The notes under the pieces were generated by a model. It was not told where the DNA came from. It searched no databases and was given only the letters and a program-made list of their open reading frames with translations. Position numbers and translations under genes: made by a program. A stretch of DNA of 40,967 bases, taken from contig JASKKU010000005.1 of assembly GCA_030154045.1 (NCBI GenBank), positions 1 through 40,967 of the forward strand, in the 5' to 3' direction. This DNA comes from Candidatus Woesearchaeota archaeon (GTDB lineage: Archaea; Nanobdellota; Nanobdellia; Woesearchaeales; JASKKU01). Shown in pieces: positions 1 to 9,013 of the stretch (positions are counted from its first letter, which is position 1; every line of letters starts with the position of its first letter).

Positions 1-1
1 T

Positions 2-355
2 GGTGTAGTTTTTTTTAAGTTCGAACCTGAGAATCATATGGCTGTAGGAATTAAATGTCCTTTGGAGTACTCTTATAAAAATACTAGCTATTGCTTTATT
101 GAAACAACTACACCTACCATACCAACATATGCTGATGGAGACTATGTAGGTGCAGGAAAACTTACTTCAGATCCTGAAGTAATTTTCATAAGTGATGGTA
201 AATCTTTTGACAGTATTTCAGAAGAGTATCAAGATGCGCAGGATTGGATTCGATTAAATGAATTATCAGAATCTCATAATGGCTATCTTAGTAGACATAA
301 CTGGTTTAAATGGAGAGCGCTTCAGAGAAAATATGGAATTGAAGTTAGTGAATGA
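2..355 (+). CDS. Partial CDS (5' end outside window); possibly C-terminal part of a transglutaminase-like protein
   Basis: The frame is open to the window edge (GVVFFKFEPENHMAVGIKC...), so the ATG at 38 is probably internal. The 'PENHMAVGI...YCFIETT' pattern is reminiscent of archaeal transglutaminase-like proteins, a weak match from memory. Confidence 0.45.
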   Translation, partial: GVVFFKFEPENHMAVGIKCPLEYSYKNTSYCFIETTTPTIPTYADGDYVGAGKLTSDPEVIFISDGKSFDSISEEYQDAQDWIRLNELSESHNGYLSRHNWFKWRALQRKYGIEVSE

Positions 356-388
356 TATTCCGTTTAATTTCGCTTATCATTCAAAAAT

Positions 389-712
389 ATGAAACCAACA
401 TTCAAACCAAAAACCAAATTAGGCAAATTGTCCATAGCTTTGATTGTTTTAATACCAGCACTATTTTTTATAGGTATGCATTCTGTTGTTTTTTATGGTC
501 CTTCAGGAAAAACAATACTCCAAGATATTATTTTAAGACCAGCAGTATCATTGCCTATGTTAACAGGGTTTCTTTTTGGCATTCTTGCTTTTTTATTTGG
601 GATTATTGCACTTATTAAGAAGAAGGACCTTTCTGTTTTAGTTTTTATATCAACTTTTATTGGTTTTCTGTTTATATTGTTTCTTTTAGGAGAAGTTTTA
701 TTTCCGCATTAG
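389..712 (+). CDS. Small multi-TM hypothetical membrane protein
   Basis: 107 aa ORF with several hydrophobic segments; no recognised family. Confidence 0.6.
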   Translation: MKPTFKPKTKLGKLSIALIVLIPALFFIGMHSVVFYGPSGKTILQDIILRPAVSLPMLTGFLFGILAFLFGIIALIKKKDLSVLVFISTFIGFLFILFLLGEVLFPH

Positions 713-799
713 ATTTAGATGGTTTTTTATTAATCATAGTTAGGTCTAAACCTAAAAATAACGTTAAACTTTTTATAATAATATAGATTATTTGGCTTT

Positions 800-1810
800 A
801 TGAAACCGAAAATTTTGACCTTAATAATTGTTTTGTTTGTTATTGTAGTTGGGAGTGCTGTCGGAATTTTGTTTAATTTTCCTTACGATCCGTTGAAGCC
901 TCCAAAAGCTGATGATACAGGCTCAACACCTGAAGGAATACAAGAAGTAGTAAACGCAAACAACCAGTTTGCCTTTGATTTGTATTCTGAATTAATCAAA
1001 TCTAAACATGGAAACATATTTTATTCGCCATACAGCATTTCTGCTGCTTTTGCAATGGTTTATGAAGGCGCAAGAGGAAAAACTTCTGAGGAAATTCAGT
1101 CAGTTTTTCATTTTCCGGAATATAGTGAATTGAGGCCGAATTTCGCAGCGATATATAATGAAATCAATTCAAATCATAAAGATTACGAATTAAGAACAGG
1201 GAACGCGTTATGGCTTCAGAAAGATTTTCACTTGCTCAAAAATTATAAGGATATTATTAAAAGATATTATGGCGGAAAGGCAGCAGAAGTTGATTTTAGT
1301 AGAGCTCCTGATGCTTCTATAAAAACAATCAATACTTTTATCGAGGAACAAACGAATCATAAAATCAAAAACCTTCTATCTAGAGGTGATATAGACCCTT
1401 CAACACTATTAGTAATTACCAATGCTGTTTACTTTAACGGAGAATGGATGTATAAATTTGACCCTGGAAGGACAGAGGATATGTATTTTAGAATAGATCC
1501 AAAAAACTTAGTAAAAGTTCCTATGATGTCTATGAAACCAAAAGAGAAATTAAATTATTTTGAGGATAAGTTTTTACAAATCTTGAAATTACCTTATAAA
1601 GGAAATAGACTCTCTATGTTAATTATTCTTCCTAAAGATAATTTAACCATGCTTGAATCAAAATTGAGTGCAGAAATGATTTCACATTATAGAGAGATGA
1701 TGAAGGAAACATATCTTGATGAAATTCTCATACCTAAATTTGAGTTTGATACTAAGTACTATCTTTCCCATATCTTTTTTAAATTAGAAATTTTTTATCA
1801 ATTTATTTAA
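800..1810 (+). pseudogene. Serpin-family protein, C-terminally truncated (no reactive-centre loop)
   Basis: Signal/TM N-terminus, then a serpin body (NNQFAFDLYSELIKSKHGNIFYSPYSISAAFAMVYEGARGKTSEEI...NAVYFNGEWMYKFDP...LPYKGNRLSMLIILPKD...LIPKFEFDTKYYLSHIFFKLEIFYQF). It stops where the RCL and C-terminal strands should begin. Confidence 0.8.
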
Positions 1811-1860
1811 CAAATATGTTAAAAACATATATAAATCATGTTAAATATGTGTTAAATATG
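1806..1860 (+). promoter_or_regulatory. 11-bp-phased repeat array around TATA box of the HTH gene
   Basis: TTTAACA (1806-1812) inverted to TGTTAAA (1817-1823); TATATAAAT (1828-1836); perfect tandem 11-mer TGTTAAATATG (1839-1849, 1850-1860). Confidence 0.55.
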
Positions 1861-2130
1861 GATTGGGATTTGCTTGGATTAATAATTGGAAGTAAAATAA
1901 GATTTGAAATATTATCACTTTTAAAGGAAGGCATTATGACACCTACACAAATTAGTAAAAAGACTAAAAGACATATTTCTTCTATAAGCCGGGCACTTAA
2001 AGAATTAAAAGAATATGATTTGGTTATTCTTTTAAATAATAAGAGATCTCGGAATTCATTTTATTCTATAACTGAAAAGGGTAAATTCTTGTTGAGGCAA
2101 ATTGAAGAGAAAATTTCTTTTATTAAATAA
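1858..2130 (+). CDS. Winged-helix (ArsR/MarR-like) transcriptional regulator
   Basis: MDWDLLGLIIGSKIRFEILSLLKEGIMTPTQISKKTKRHISSISRALKELKEYDLVILLNNKRSRNSFYSITEKG, a typical wHTH. Start moved from 1816 to 1858 because the TATA box at 1828 fits a leaderless start there. Confidence 0.8.
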   Translation: MDWDLLGLIIGSKIRFEILSLLKEGIMTPTQISKKTKRHISSISRALKELKEYDLVILLNNKRSRNSFYSITEKGKFLLRQIEEKISFIK

Positions 2131-2214
2131 AAACGATACTTTTTGTGGGATTATTAATTTTTACTTATCTATTTTCAAAATATTTATAATTTAATGCTAT
2201 GTTCTTGTTGAATT

Positions 2215-3894
2215 ATGAAACCTGAATTATTAGACATCATAGAGAAACACGCTCTAAAAAACGCTATTGAACACGATGGAAAGGCTAATCCTAAGGCTTT
2301 GATAGGCAAGGTAATCTCAGAATTTCCTGAATACAAGCAAAAAATCAAAGAATTATTGCCTATTATTGAAGAAAAGGTTTCAGAGATAAACAATTTATCT
2401 CTAGAAGAACAGAAAGATTTAGCAAATAAAAAGTATCCAGAAATATTCAAAAAAGAGAAGAAGGAGAAAGACTTGCCTGAACTGCCTAATGCAATTAGAG
2501 GAAAAGTTGTTACTAGGATACCTCCTGAACCAAGCAAGTATGCTCACATAGGCCATGCTTTGTCTTTCTTGATAAATTATCTTTACGCTAAAAGGTATGA
2601 GGGCAAGAGCATATTGAGGTTTGAAGATACTAATCCTGAGAAATCTAAGCAGGAGTTTGTTGATTCTATGCTGGAAGACATCCAGAATTATTTAGGTATA
2701 ATACCTGACAAGATTATATTTGCGTCAGATGATATGCAAAAGTTTATTGACTTTGCTACAGATTTAGTTAAAAGAGGTGAAGCTTATGTCTGCTTCTGCA
2801 ATCAAGAGATTATGAGAGAAAACAGGCAGAAAGGTATAGAATGTGCTTGCAGAAACAAGAGTGTTGACCAAAATCTGAAAGAATGGCAGGATATGATTGG
2901 TGGGAAGTACAAGGAAGGAGAATGCACTTTAAGGCTTAAGATCGATATGAAGCACAAGAATTATGTGATGAGAGACCCTGTTATTTTCAGAATTGTTGAG
3001 CATCCGCATTACAAGTATGGTAGCAAGTATAAGGTCTGGCCTATGTATGATTTTGAGAATTCTTTAGAAGATGCTTGGAACGGTGTAACTCACATCCTTA
3101 GAAGCAATGAATTTGGCAAGATGAGGGAAGAGTTGCAGAATTATATTAAAGGGCTGTTTGATTACCCAAAACCTTTTGTAAAACAATACGGAAGGTTTAA
3201 TGTTATAGGCGCTACAACAAAAGGCAGGGAAATTAGAGAACTAATTGAAAAAGGCGAATTGATAGGCTGGGACGATCCAAGATTAGTGACTTTAAAAGCT
3301 TTGAGAAGAAGAGGTATTCAGAGAGAAGCATTATATGAAATGGTCAAAAAAATAGGTTTGTCTTCGCAGATTACCAATATTGATTGGAATTTCATAAGCG
3401 CGTTTAATAGGAAGATTGTAGATAAGTCTGCCAAGAGATTTATGTTGATTAAGGAGCCGGTTAAAATACAAATAAAGAATGCTCCTGAAGAGGAATTAAA
3501 AATAAGATTGCATCCTGATGTGGATTACGGTTATAAAACTTTAAGAATAAATGGGGAATTTTACATAGAAAAAGAGGACTTTGACAAGATAAAAGACAAC
3601 GAAGTTGTAAGGTTGATGGAATGCTTGAATTTCTATAAGAAAGGCAATGAGTTTTATTTCCATTCAAAAGAATATGAGGATTTCAAAGGAAAAGGGAGCA
3701 GGATTATACACTGGCTTCCTGCTGATGATAAACAACTCTTAGAAATCAAAGTAATGATGCCTGATGCTAAGAAAATCAAAGCCTTAGTAGAATACAACAT
3801 TAGTATGGTTAAAGTTGACGAGATTGTTCAGTTTGAGAGGTTTGGCTTTGCAAGAAAAGATTCTCAACTAGAGTTTTGGTATTCGCACAAATGA
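2215..3894 (+). CDS. gltX: Glutamyl-tRNA synthetase, archaeal type
   Basis: PPEPSKYAHIGHALSFLINYLYAKRYEGKSILRFEDTNP; GWDDPRLVTLKALRRRGI. Confidence 0.95.
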   Translation: MKPELLDIIEKHALKNAIEHDGKANPKALIGKVISEFPEYKQKIKELLPIIEEKVSEINNLSLEEQKDLANKKYPEIFKKEKKEKDLPELPNAIRGKVVTRIPPEPSKYAHIGHALSFLINYLYAKRYEGKSILRFEDTNPEKSKQEFVDSMLEDIQNYLGIIPDKIIFASDDMQKFIDFATDLVKRGEAYVCFCNQEIMRENRQKGIECACRNKSVDQNLKEWQDMIGGKYKEGECTLRLKIDMKHKNYVMRDPVIFRIVEHPHYKYGSKYKVWPMYDFENSLEDAWNGVTHILRSNEFGKMREELQNYIKGLFDYPKPFVKQYGRFNVIGATTKGREIRELIEKGELIGWDDPRLVTLKALRRRGIQREALYEMVKKIGLSSQITNIDWNFISAFNRKIVDKSAKRFMLIKEPVKIQIKNAPEEELKIRLHPDVDYGYKTLRINGEFYIEKEDFDKIKDNEVVRLMECLNFYKKGNEFYFHSKEYEDFKGKGSRIIHWLPADDKQLLEIKVMMPDAKKIKALVEYNISMVKVDEIVQFERFGFARKDSQLEFWYSHK

Positions 3895-4553
3895 AGCTGA
3901 TAAAACAGGCATTTAAGGAGAATTATAAATCTATTTTGTCAGGGATTTTTTTAGGTTTGTTTGTTTTTTTACTCTTAGTTGTATTCTCATGTAAATCTGC
4001 TGAACCAAAAACGGCGAGTTCTGATTTGCTGAAAGGAAAGAGTTGCATCCTTGTAATAGCGCCTGAGAATTTCAGGGATGAAGAGTTTGTTATAACTAAG
4101 AATACGTTAATAGAAAATGGTGCTTATGTGGAAGTTGCTTCAGTCAGAAAAGGAATAATTAAAGGGATGCTTGGCTTAGAGGTGAATGTTAATAAAACAA
4201 TATCTGAGTTTTCTCCTAGTGATTTTGATTGCGTTGTTGTTATTGGCGGTTCGGGCGCTCCCACCCTTTTAGAATATCCAGAAGTCATAAATTTTGTAGG
4301 TTCAGCTTATAAACTGAATAAAACAATTGCAGGCATTTGTTTAGGACCAATGATTTTAGCAAAGGCAGGGGTTTTGAATGGGAAAAAGGCTACAGTGTTT
4401 GAAACAGATGATTCTCTGCGGATTTTTAATGAAAATAATGTTACTTTTCTGAGAAAGCAAGTAGTTGTAGATGGAAATATAATTACATCAAACAATCCGA
4501 AGTATGCTAAAGAGTTTGCTGATGCTTTAGTTGATTTGCTAAGCAAGAATTAA
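3891..4553 (+). CDS. DJ-1/PfpI family protein with N-terminal membrane anchor/lipobox-like segment
   Basis: ILVIAPENFRDEEF...VIGGSGAPTLLEYPEV...AGICLGPMILAKAGVLNGKKAT (nucleophile elbow GICLGP); preceded by a TM and 'LVVFSCKS'. ATGA overlap with gltX. Confidence 0.88.
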   Translation: MKLIKQAFKENYKSILSGIFLGLFVFLLLVVFSCKSAEPKTASSDLLKGKSCILVIAPENFRDEEFVITKNTLIENGAYVEVASVRKGIIKGMLGLEVNVNKTISEFSPSDFDCVVVIGGSGAPTLLEYPEVINFVGSAYKLNKTIAGICLGPMILAKAGVLNGKKATVFETDDSLRIFNENNVTFLRKQVVVDGNIITSNNPKYAKEFADALVDLLSKN

Positions 4554-4608
4554 GATTATGGCAAAGTTTAAATATCTGCAGGCATTATCACTGCTGAAGG
4601 GTGATAAA

Positions 4609-4992
4609 ATGGCAGTTGAGTATAAGAAGCTTCACATTGTAAAAGAAAAAGGACCAAAAACAAATAATGGTTTTGCATATGACTTTACTCCAACAGAGAG
4701 CAATAAGATTATCTTAGATTTAGTTGATATTATTGACCAATTTGAAACGACCTATCGAGGTGAAAGTCCTTTAGTTGACCTTATTGTAGACGGACCAAGA
4801 ATTACTAAGGCTACTGTGAAAAGTAAAGATAACATAATCGCAAGTAAGATAGAGTACTTTAAACCTTACTTTTATGGCGGCAAGTCTAACGCATACATTT
4901 CATTAGACTTAAGTTTTAACACAAATAAAGAATCTTTTCTTGATGAGTATCTTACACTTTCAGAAGAAATTATAAAATATCTCTCTGAGTAA
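4609..4992 (+). CDS. Hypothetical protein
   Basis: ORF with GGGTGAT-like RBS just before ATG 4609 (MAVEYKKLHIVKEKG); no recognised family. Confidence 0.6.
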   Translation: MAVEYKKLHIVKEKGPKTNNGFAYDFTPTESNKIILDLVDIIDQFETTYRGESPLVDLIVDGPRITKATVKSKDNIIASKIEYFKPYFYGGKSNAYISLDLSFNTNKESFLDEYLTLSEEIIKYLSE

Positions 4993-5064
4993 AAAGTATT
5001 TTTTTATTTTAATTCTTTGAAAAATCTCAAAAAACTTTTAAAAGAAATCTCTTTTTAGGGTTTT

Positions 5065-5778
5065 ATGAGGTTAGACAGGTTTCTTGTTGACAAGAAATTA
5101 GTAAAGTCGAGGTCCAAGGCCCAGAATCTGATTTCTTTAGGCTTGGTTAAAGTTAATGGAAATGTCATTTTGAAATCAGCTTACGAAGTTAAACCCGATA
5201 ATGATGTTGAAATAACTCAAGGAACTTTTGTCAGCAGAGGCGGTTATAAGTTGGTGAATTTTTTGTCAAGGTTTGATTTTGATTTTAATCAAAAATTAGT
5301 TTTAGATATAGGCTGTTCAACGGGTGGTTTTTCGGATTTTTTTCTTAAAAATAATGCAAAGGTTTTTGGCGTTGATGTGAATGATGTTTTGGATAAAAGC
5401 ATAAAGGAGAATGAAAACTTTACTTTTGTTAAAGCTAACATTCTTGACTTAAACGATTTTGAAGATAAGCTAAAGAAACATAATGTGAGCAAGTTTGATT
5501 TTATAAGCGTAGATGTGAGCAATTTAAGACTTGAGTATTTTATCTTTGATTTAAAAGAATTTATGCACGAAAATAGTTATCTAATTGTATTGTTCAAGCC
5601 TGCTTATGTTTTGAATAAATCTGTTGATGATGAGTTAGCGTTGTCTTTAGCAGAAGAGCTTAAAGGAAAGCTAGCTAAAAGTTTTGAGGTTGTGAGTTTT
5701 GAACTTTCTGAATTAAAAGGCAAGGTTAAAAATCAGGGTAGTTCAGAGGTTTTTTTCTTGCTGAAACTGAAAAAGTAA
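5065..5778 (+). CDS. tlyA: TlyA-like rRNA 2'-O-methyltransferase (S4 domain + FtsJ-like domain)
   Basis: S4: MRLDRFLVDKKLVKSRSKAQNLISLGLVKVNG; MTase: LVLDIGCSTGGFSDFFLKNNAKVFGVDV; FKPAYVL. Confidence 0.9.
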   Translation: MRLDRFLVDKKLVKSRSKAQNLISLGLVKVNGNVILKSAYEVKPDNDVEITQGTFVSRGGYKLVNFLSRFDFDFNQKLVLDIGCSTGGFSDFFLKNNAKVFGVDVNDVLDKSIKENENFTFVKANILDLNDFEDKLKKHNVSKFDFISVDVSNLRLEYFIFDLKEFMHENSYLIVLFKPAYVLNKSVDDELALSLAEELKGKLAKSFEVVSFELSELKGKVKNQGSSEVFFLLKLKK

Positions 5779-5800
5779 TTTGCGCTACTTATTGCTAAAA

Positions 5801-7417
5801 TTACAAATCTTCTTCACAGAAAACATACGCTCTGTAAACATAAACTTCAGTATTTGGGTTAGTCCAGCAAAGAGGTTCCATACCTGCTTTTAAGCAAAGG
5901 TGCGTTAAAAACTCTTCCTTGTCAGACAGTTTCTCCCATACCTGAGGAAGAAAAGTGCTTTGGTAAAATCCTCGTTTTAATATTACTCCATGAACATTTG
6001 GAATAAGCTTATTCTTTAGGTCTTCTGGAGATGAGAATTCTAGTTTTTGAGGAACAGAAAGCACGGAAATCTCTATGCTTATATCATCCAATTCATCTAA
6101 AGTAACTGGATTAAACCTTGGGTCTTTTACAGCAGCATTTATAGCATTGTCAATTACGCATTTATACAATTCTTCCTGAGGCAAAATGTGGCCTATACAT
6201 CCTCTTAGATTGTGGTTCTTCTCAAGGGTCACAAAACAGCCCATCTTTTGCTTAAATTTGTTTGGTATAGAGTTTTCATCAATCTTTGGTTTTCTCCCTG
6301 TTTTTAAGTATGTTTCAATGGTGCTTCTTGCAAGTGTCAACAGAAACTCTTTTTCAGATTTATTTAATTCAATAATCTTGTCTTCTGGGTTAGAAAATGC
6401 GATTGCCATGTAGCTCACCGAGTTTGTAAAATCTTTTGTGATGTTTCCAGATGTATCATATTTGATTAAAGTGATATTTAATTTTTTGTCTTTTAATAAA
6501 TTCATGAGTATCAAAATAGGATACCTGCCACAGATTGTGTCTTTTGATTCCTGGATGAATTTGTAGAATTTTTTAGGGTCAAGGCTTTTAATGTTGTTAA
6601 AAGCAGCCATGTCAAGAGATTTTAGGTTTTCGCTTATATTGTTTGTAAAGGGAACGAACCCATATCTTAAACCATAATGAGTAAAGTCCGAGCTAACCAC
6701 AATTAAGCTGTTATCATCAATATACTTGTTTAATGTATTGGCAATGTTCTCAAGGTCTGAGTAATTGTTTAGATTTCCAACAAGTATTGGAATAATTTCA
6801 AAGTTCTGTAAGCAACGCTGTAAAGAAGGCAGTTCGATCTCAATTGCGTGTTCTCTTGAATGCGCTTCTGGAATGTATTTAAATAAGGGTTCTTTTAACA
6901 AATCATAAGTTATGTTTGAGACTTTGACTTTTCCTAAAGGCGTTTCATAATGCGTGAAATTAGCTACAGAAACGCCTTTAAAACTAACATAATGGCTTGG
7001 CGCAATTATGAAAACCTTATGGTAACTTTTATTGCAGATAGCATTAAAGGCAGTTGATGCAACTTGACCTGAGAACTGCCAGCCAGCGTGTGGAACTATA
7101 ATTGCCAGAATCTTTTGCTGTTGGAGTTGTTTTATCTTAGAATTTACTTCATTATCTTGTTTATTGTTATTGAAGAAATTATCAATGGTTTTTATTATGA
7201 CCTCTTTTGTTCCAGGATACCATGACCCTGAAATTGCTGATTTTCTGATTACTTCCTTGAATTCTGTGGTTTGGTTTTCTTCTGAGTTGGATTTAGTGTT
7301 AGGTTTAATTAAAAACACTAAGAAGATAAAAGCAGCGATTAAAACGAAAGCTATCTTAAAATAGATATCATTTGAGTTTTTTCTATTTTTTGTTGAGGTT
7401 TTATGTTTATTTGCCAT
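5801..7417 (-). CDS. Memo-AMMECR1 fusion protein (AmmeMemoRadiSam components B+A) with N-terminal TM anchor
   Basis: TM (KIAFVLIAAFIFLVFLI), then Memo (GSWYPG; IIVPHAGWQFSG; APSHY; SSDFTHYG; ICGRYPI), then AMMECR1 (GCFVTLEKNHNLRGCIGHILP...AAVKDPRFNPVTLDELDDISIEISVLS). ATG 7417 lies 1 bp after the radical SAM stop. Confidence 0.9.
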   Translation of the reverse strand: MANKHKTSTKNRKNSNDIYFKIAFVLIAAFIFLVFLIKPNTKSNSEENQTTEFKEVIRKSAISGSWYPGTKEVIIKTIDNFFNNNKQDNEVNSKIKQLQQQKILAIIVPHAGWQFSGQVASTAFNAICNKSYHKVFIIAPSHYVSFKGVSVANFTHYETPLGKVKVSNITYDLLKEPLFKYIPEAHSREHAIEIELPSLQRCLQNFEIIPILVGNLNNYSDLENIANTLNKYIDDNSLIVVSSDFTHYGLRYGFVPFTNNISENLKSLDMAAFNNIKSLDPKKFYKFIQESKDTICGRYPILILMNLLKDKKLNITLIKYDTSGNITKDFTNSVSYMAIAFSNPEDKIIELNKSEKEFLLTLARSTIETYLKTGRKPKIDENSIPNKFKQKMGCFVTLEKNHNLRGCIGHILPQEELYKCVIDNAINAAVKDPRFNPVTLDELDDISIEISVLSVPQKLEFSSPEDLKNKLIPNVHGVILKRGFYQSTFLPQVWEKLSDKEEFLTHLCLKAGMEPLCWTNPNTEVYVYRAYVFCEEDL

Positions 7418-7418
7418 T

Positions 7419-8429
7419 CTACCAGTAGCCTGGGATTGTTGCATTGCAGTATTCGCATTTACCATTTCTGATGTGGTTTTGTGTTATTAGGAAGCCTTTT
7501 CTTTCAATTAAGAGTTTGCCGCAGCTTGGGCAATATGTGTTTTCTCCTTCGTGTCCTGGGACATTTCCAACATAAACAAACTTGAGCCCTTGTTCCATAG
7601 CAATCTTTCTTGCTTTAGTTAGGGTTTCAATAGGTGTAGGCGGAACATTTTGGAGTTTATAATCAGGATGGAACCTTGAGAAATGTAAAGGAGTGTCTTC
7701 AAAACCGTTATCATACAACCATTTTGTCATATTTTTAATCATACTCAAATCATCAGTCCAGCCAGGTATAATGAGGTTTGTTATTTCCAACCAGACTCCT
7801 TCTTCTTTTAAAACTTTTAAAGTTCTAAGCACAGTTTCAAGAGTTCCTTTGTTGAGTTTTTGGTATATGGAATTGCTGAAACTTTTTAGGTCAATGTTTA
7901 CTGCGTCAATATACTTTGCTAATTCTCTTAAGGGCTTTTCATTGATGTAGCCTGCACTGACTAAAACATTCTTTATGCCTTTTCCTTTAGCTAGTTTCGC
8001 AGTATCGTAAGTGTATTCATAGGAAACTATTGGTTCTGAGTAAGTATAAGCTATAGATTTGCAGTTGTTTCTCTTGGCTTCATTTACAACCTCTTCAGGA
8101 GATAAACCGTAACTTTGTAGCTCTTCAGGGTTTGACTGCGAGATCTCCCAGTTCTGGCAATTCAAGCATCTGAGGTTGCAGCCTGCTGTTGCTATTGAGA
8201 ATGATGCGCTTTCAGGGTAAAAATGAAACAAAGGCTTTTTTTCAATAGGGTCAATATGGATTGCAACAGGTTTTCCATAGACTAAAGAATATAGAGTATT
8301 GTTGTGGTTTTCTCTTACTCTGCAGACTCCTCTAACACCTTCCTGCAAAAAACACTCTCTTGGACAAAGCAAGCATTTAACGCCGGTATCATATTTCTCA
8401 TAGAACATGGCTTCTTTTAGATTGGTCAT
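7419..8429 (-). CDS. AmmeMemoRadiSam system radical SAM enzyme (PflX-like, COG1313)
   Basis: N-terminal CLLCPRECFL; CNLRCLNCQNWEISQ (CxxxCxxC); C-terminal zinc-ribbon-like YCPSCG...CEYC. Confidence 0.93.
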   Translation of the reverse strand: MTNLKEAMFYEKYDTGVKCLLCPRECFLQEGVRGVCRVRENHNNTLYSLVYGKPVAIHIDPIEKKPLFHFYPESASFSIATAGCNLRCLNCQNWEISQSNPEELQSYGLSPEEVVNEAKRNNCKSIAYTYSEPIVSYEYTYDTAKLAKGKGIKNVLVSAGYINEKPLRELAKYIDAVNIDLKSFSNSIYQKLNKGTLETVLRTLKVLKEEGVWLEITNLIIPGWTDDLSMIKNMTKWLYDNGFEDTPLHFSRFHPDYKLQNVPPTPIETLTKARKIAMEQGLKFVYVGNVPGHEGENTYCPSCGKLLIERKGFLITQNHIRNGKCEYCNATIPGYW

Positions 8430-8511
8430 GTTTTCAACCTCTTTTTGGTTAGTGGTTTAATGATAAATGAAGTAATGATTAATACAAAGAATACCAGAAG
8501 AAGTTTATTTT

Positions 8512-8985
8512 TTAATACATAATTTTGTCTTTTTTGTTTTTCCATATTTCAAAAGGTTTTAAGCAGTCTTCTCTTGAAATGTTTATGAATTGGATTTCGC
8601 CTTTGTTCTCGAGAGGATTGTTCCTTATGAATTCGTATATCCTTTTGTCGTCAAAGCCTATGCTTTCAGCATCTTTGTCTGTGCAACCATAGTAAACTTT
8701 TTTGATTCTGCTCCAGTATATTGCAGACAAACACATAGGGCAAGGCTGGCAGGTTGTGTAAATTTCGCAGCCGCTTAAATCAAAGGTTTTGAGTTTCTTT
8801 GCGGCTTTTCGTATAGCAGTGATCTCAGCATGTGCAGTAGGGTCTTTATTTTTCAGGACCATATTATGAGCTTTTGCTATTACTTTGCCGTCTTTGACTA
8901 TTACTGCTCCGAATGGGCCTCCATGACCTTTTTTTATTCCTTTTAAGGCTTCTTCAACAGCAATCTGCATAAATTTGTCTTGCAT
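8512..8985 (-). CDS. Cytidine/guanine deaminase-family protein
   Basis: TAHAEITAIRKAAKKL and TCQPCPMCLSAIYWSRI zinc-binding motifs; ATG 8985 has an RBS. Confidence 0.9.
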   Translation of the reverse strand: MQDKFMQIAVEEALKGIKKGHGGPFGAVIVKDGKVIAKAHNMVLKNKDPTAHAEITAIRKAAKKLKTFDLSGCEIYTTCQPCPMCLSAIYWSRIKKVYYGCTDKDAESIGFDDKRIYEFIRNNPLENKGEIQFINISREDCLKPFEIWKNKKDKIMY

Positions 8986-9013
8986 TGTTTCACCTAAGAA
9001 ATAATAAATAAAT

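Noticed and set aside
18-30. GTTCGAACC string resembling a tRNA T-loop
   Set aside because: Lies in an open coding frame and no acceptor, D or anticodon stems are present.
352-618. ORF 352-618 (+)
   Set aside because: Overlaps the more convincing membrane ORF 389-712 in another frame; low-complexity composition; likely spurious.
2184-2537. Antisense ORF inside gltX, and similar antisense ORFs (3461-3667, 4307-4546, 5289-5522, 6186-6413, 21052-21402, 33683-34063, others)
   Set aside because: Shadow ORFs opposite well-supported CDSs; Ser/Leu/Phe-rich translations typical of antisense frames.
3205-3280. GluRS KMSKS-like region reads GATTKGREIREL instead of a canonical SKRK-type motif
   Set aside because: Archaeal GluRS shows wide variation at this motif, so it is not clearly anomalous.
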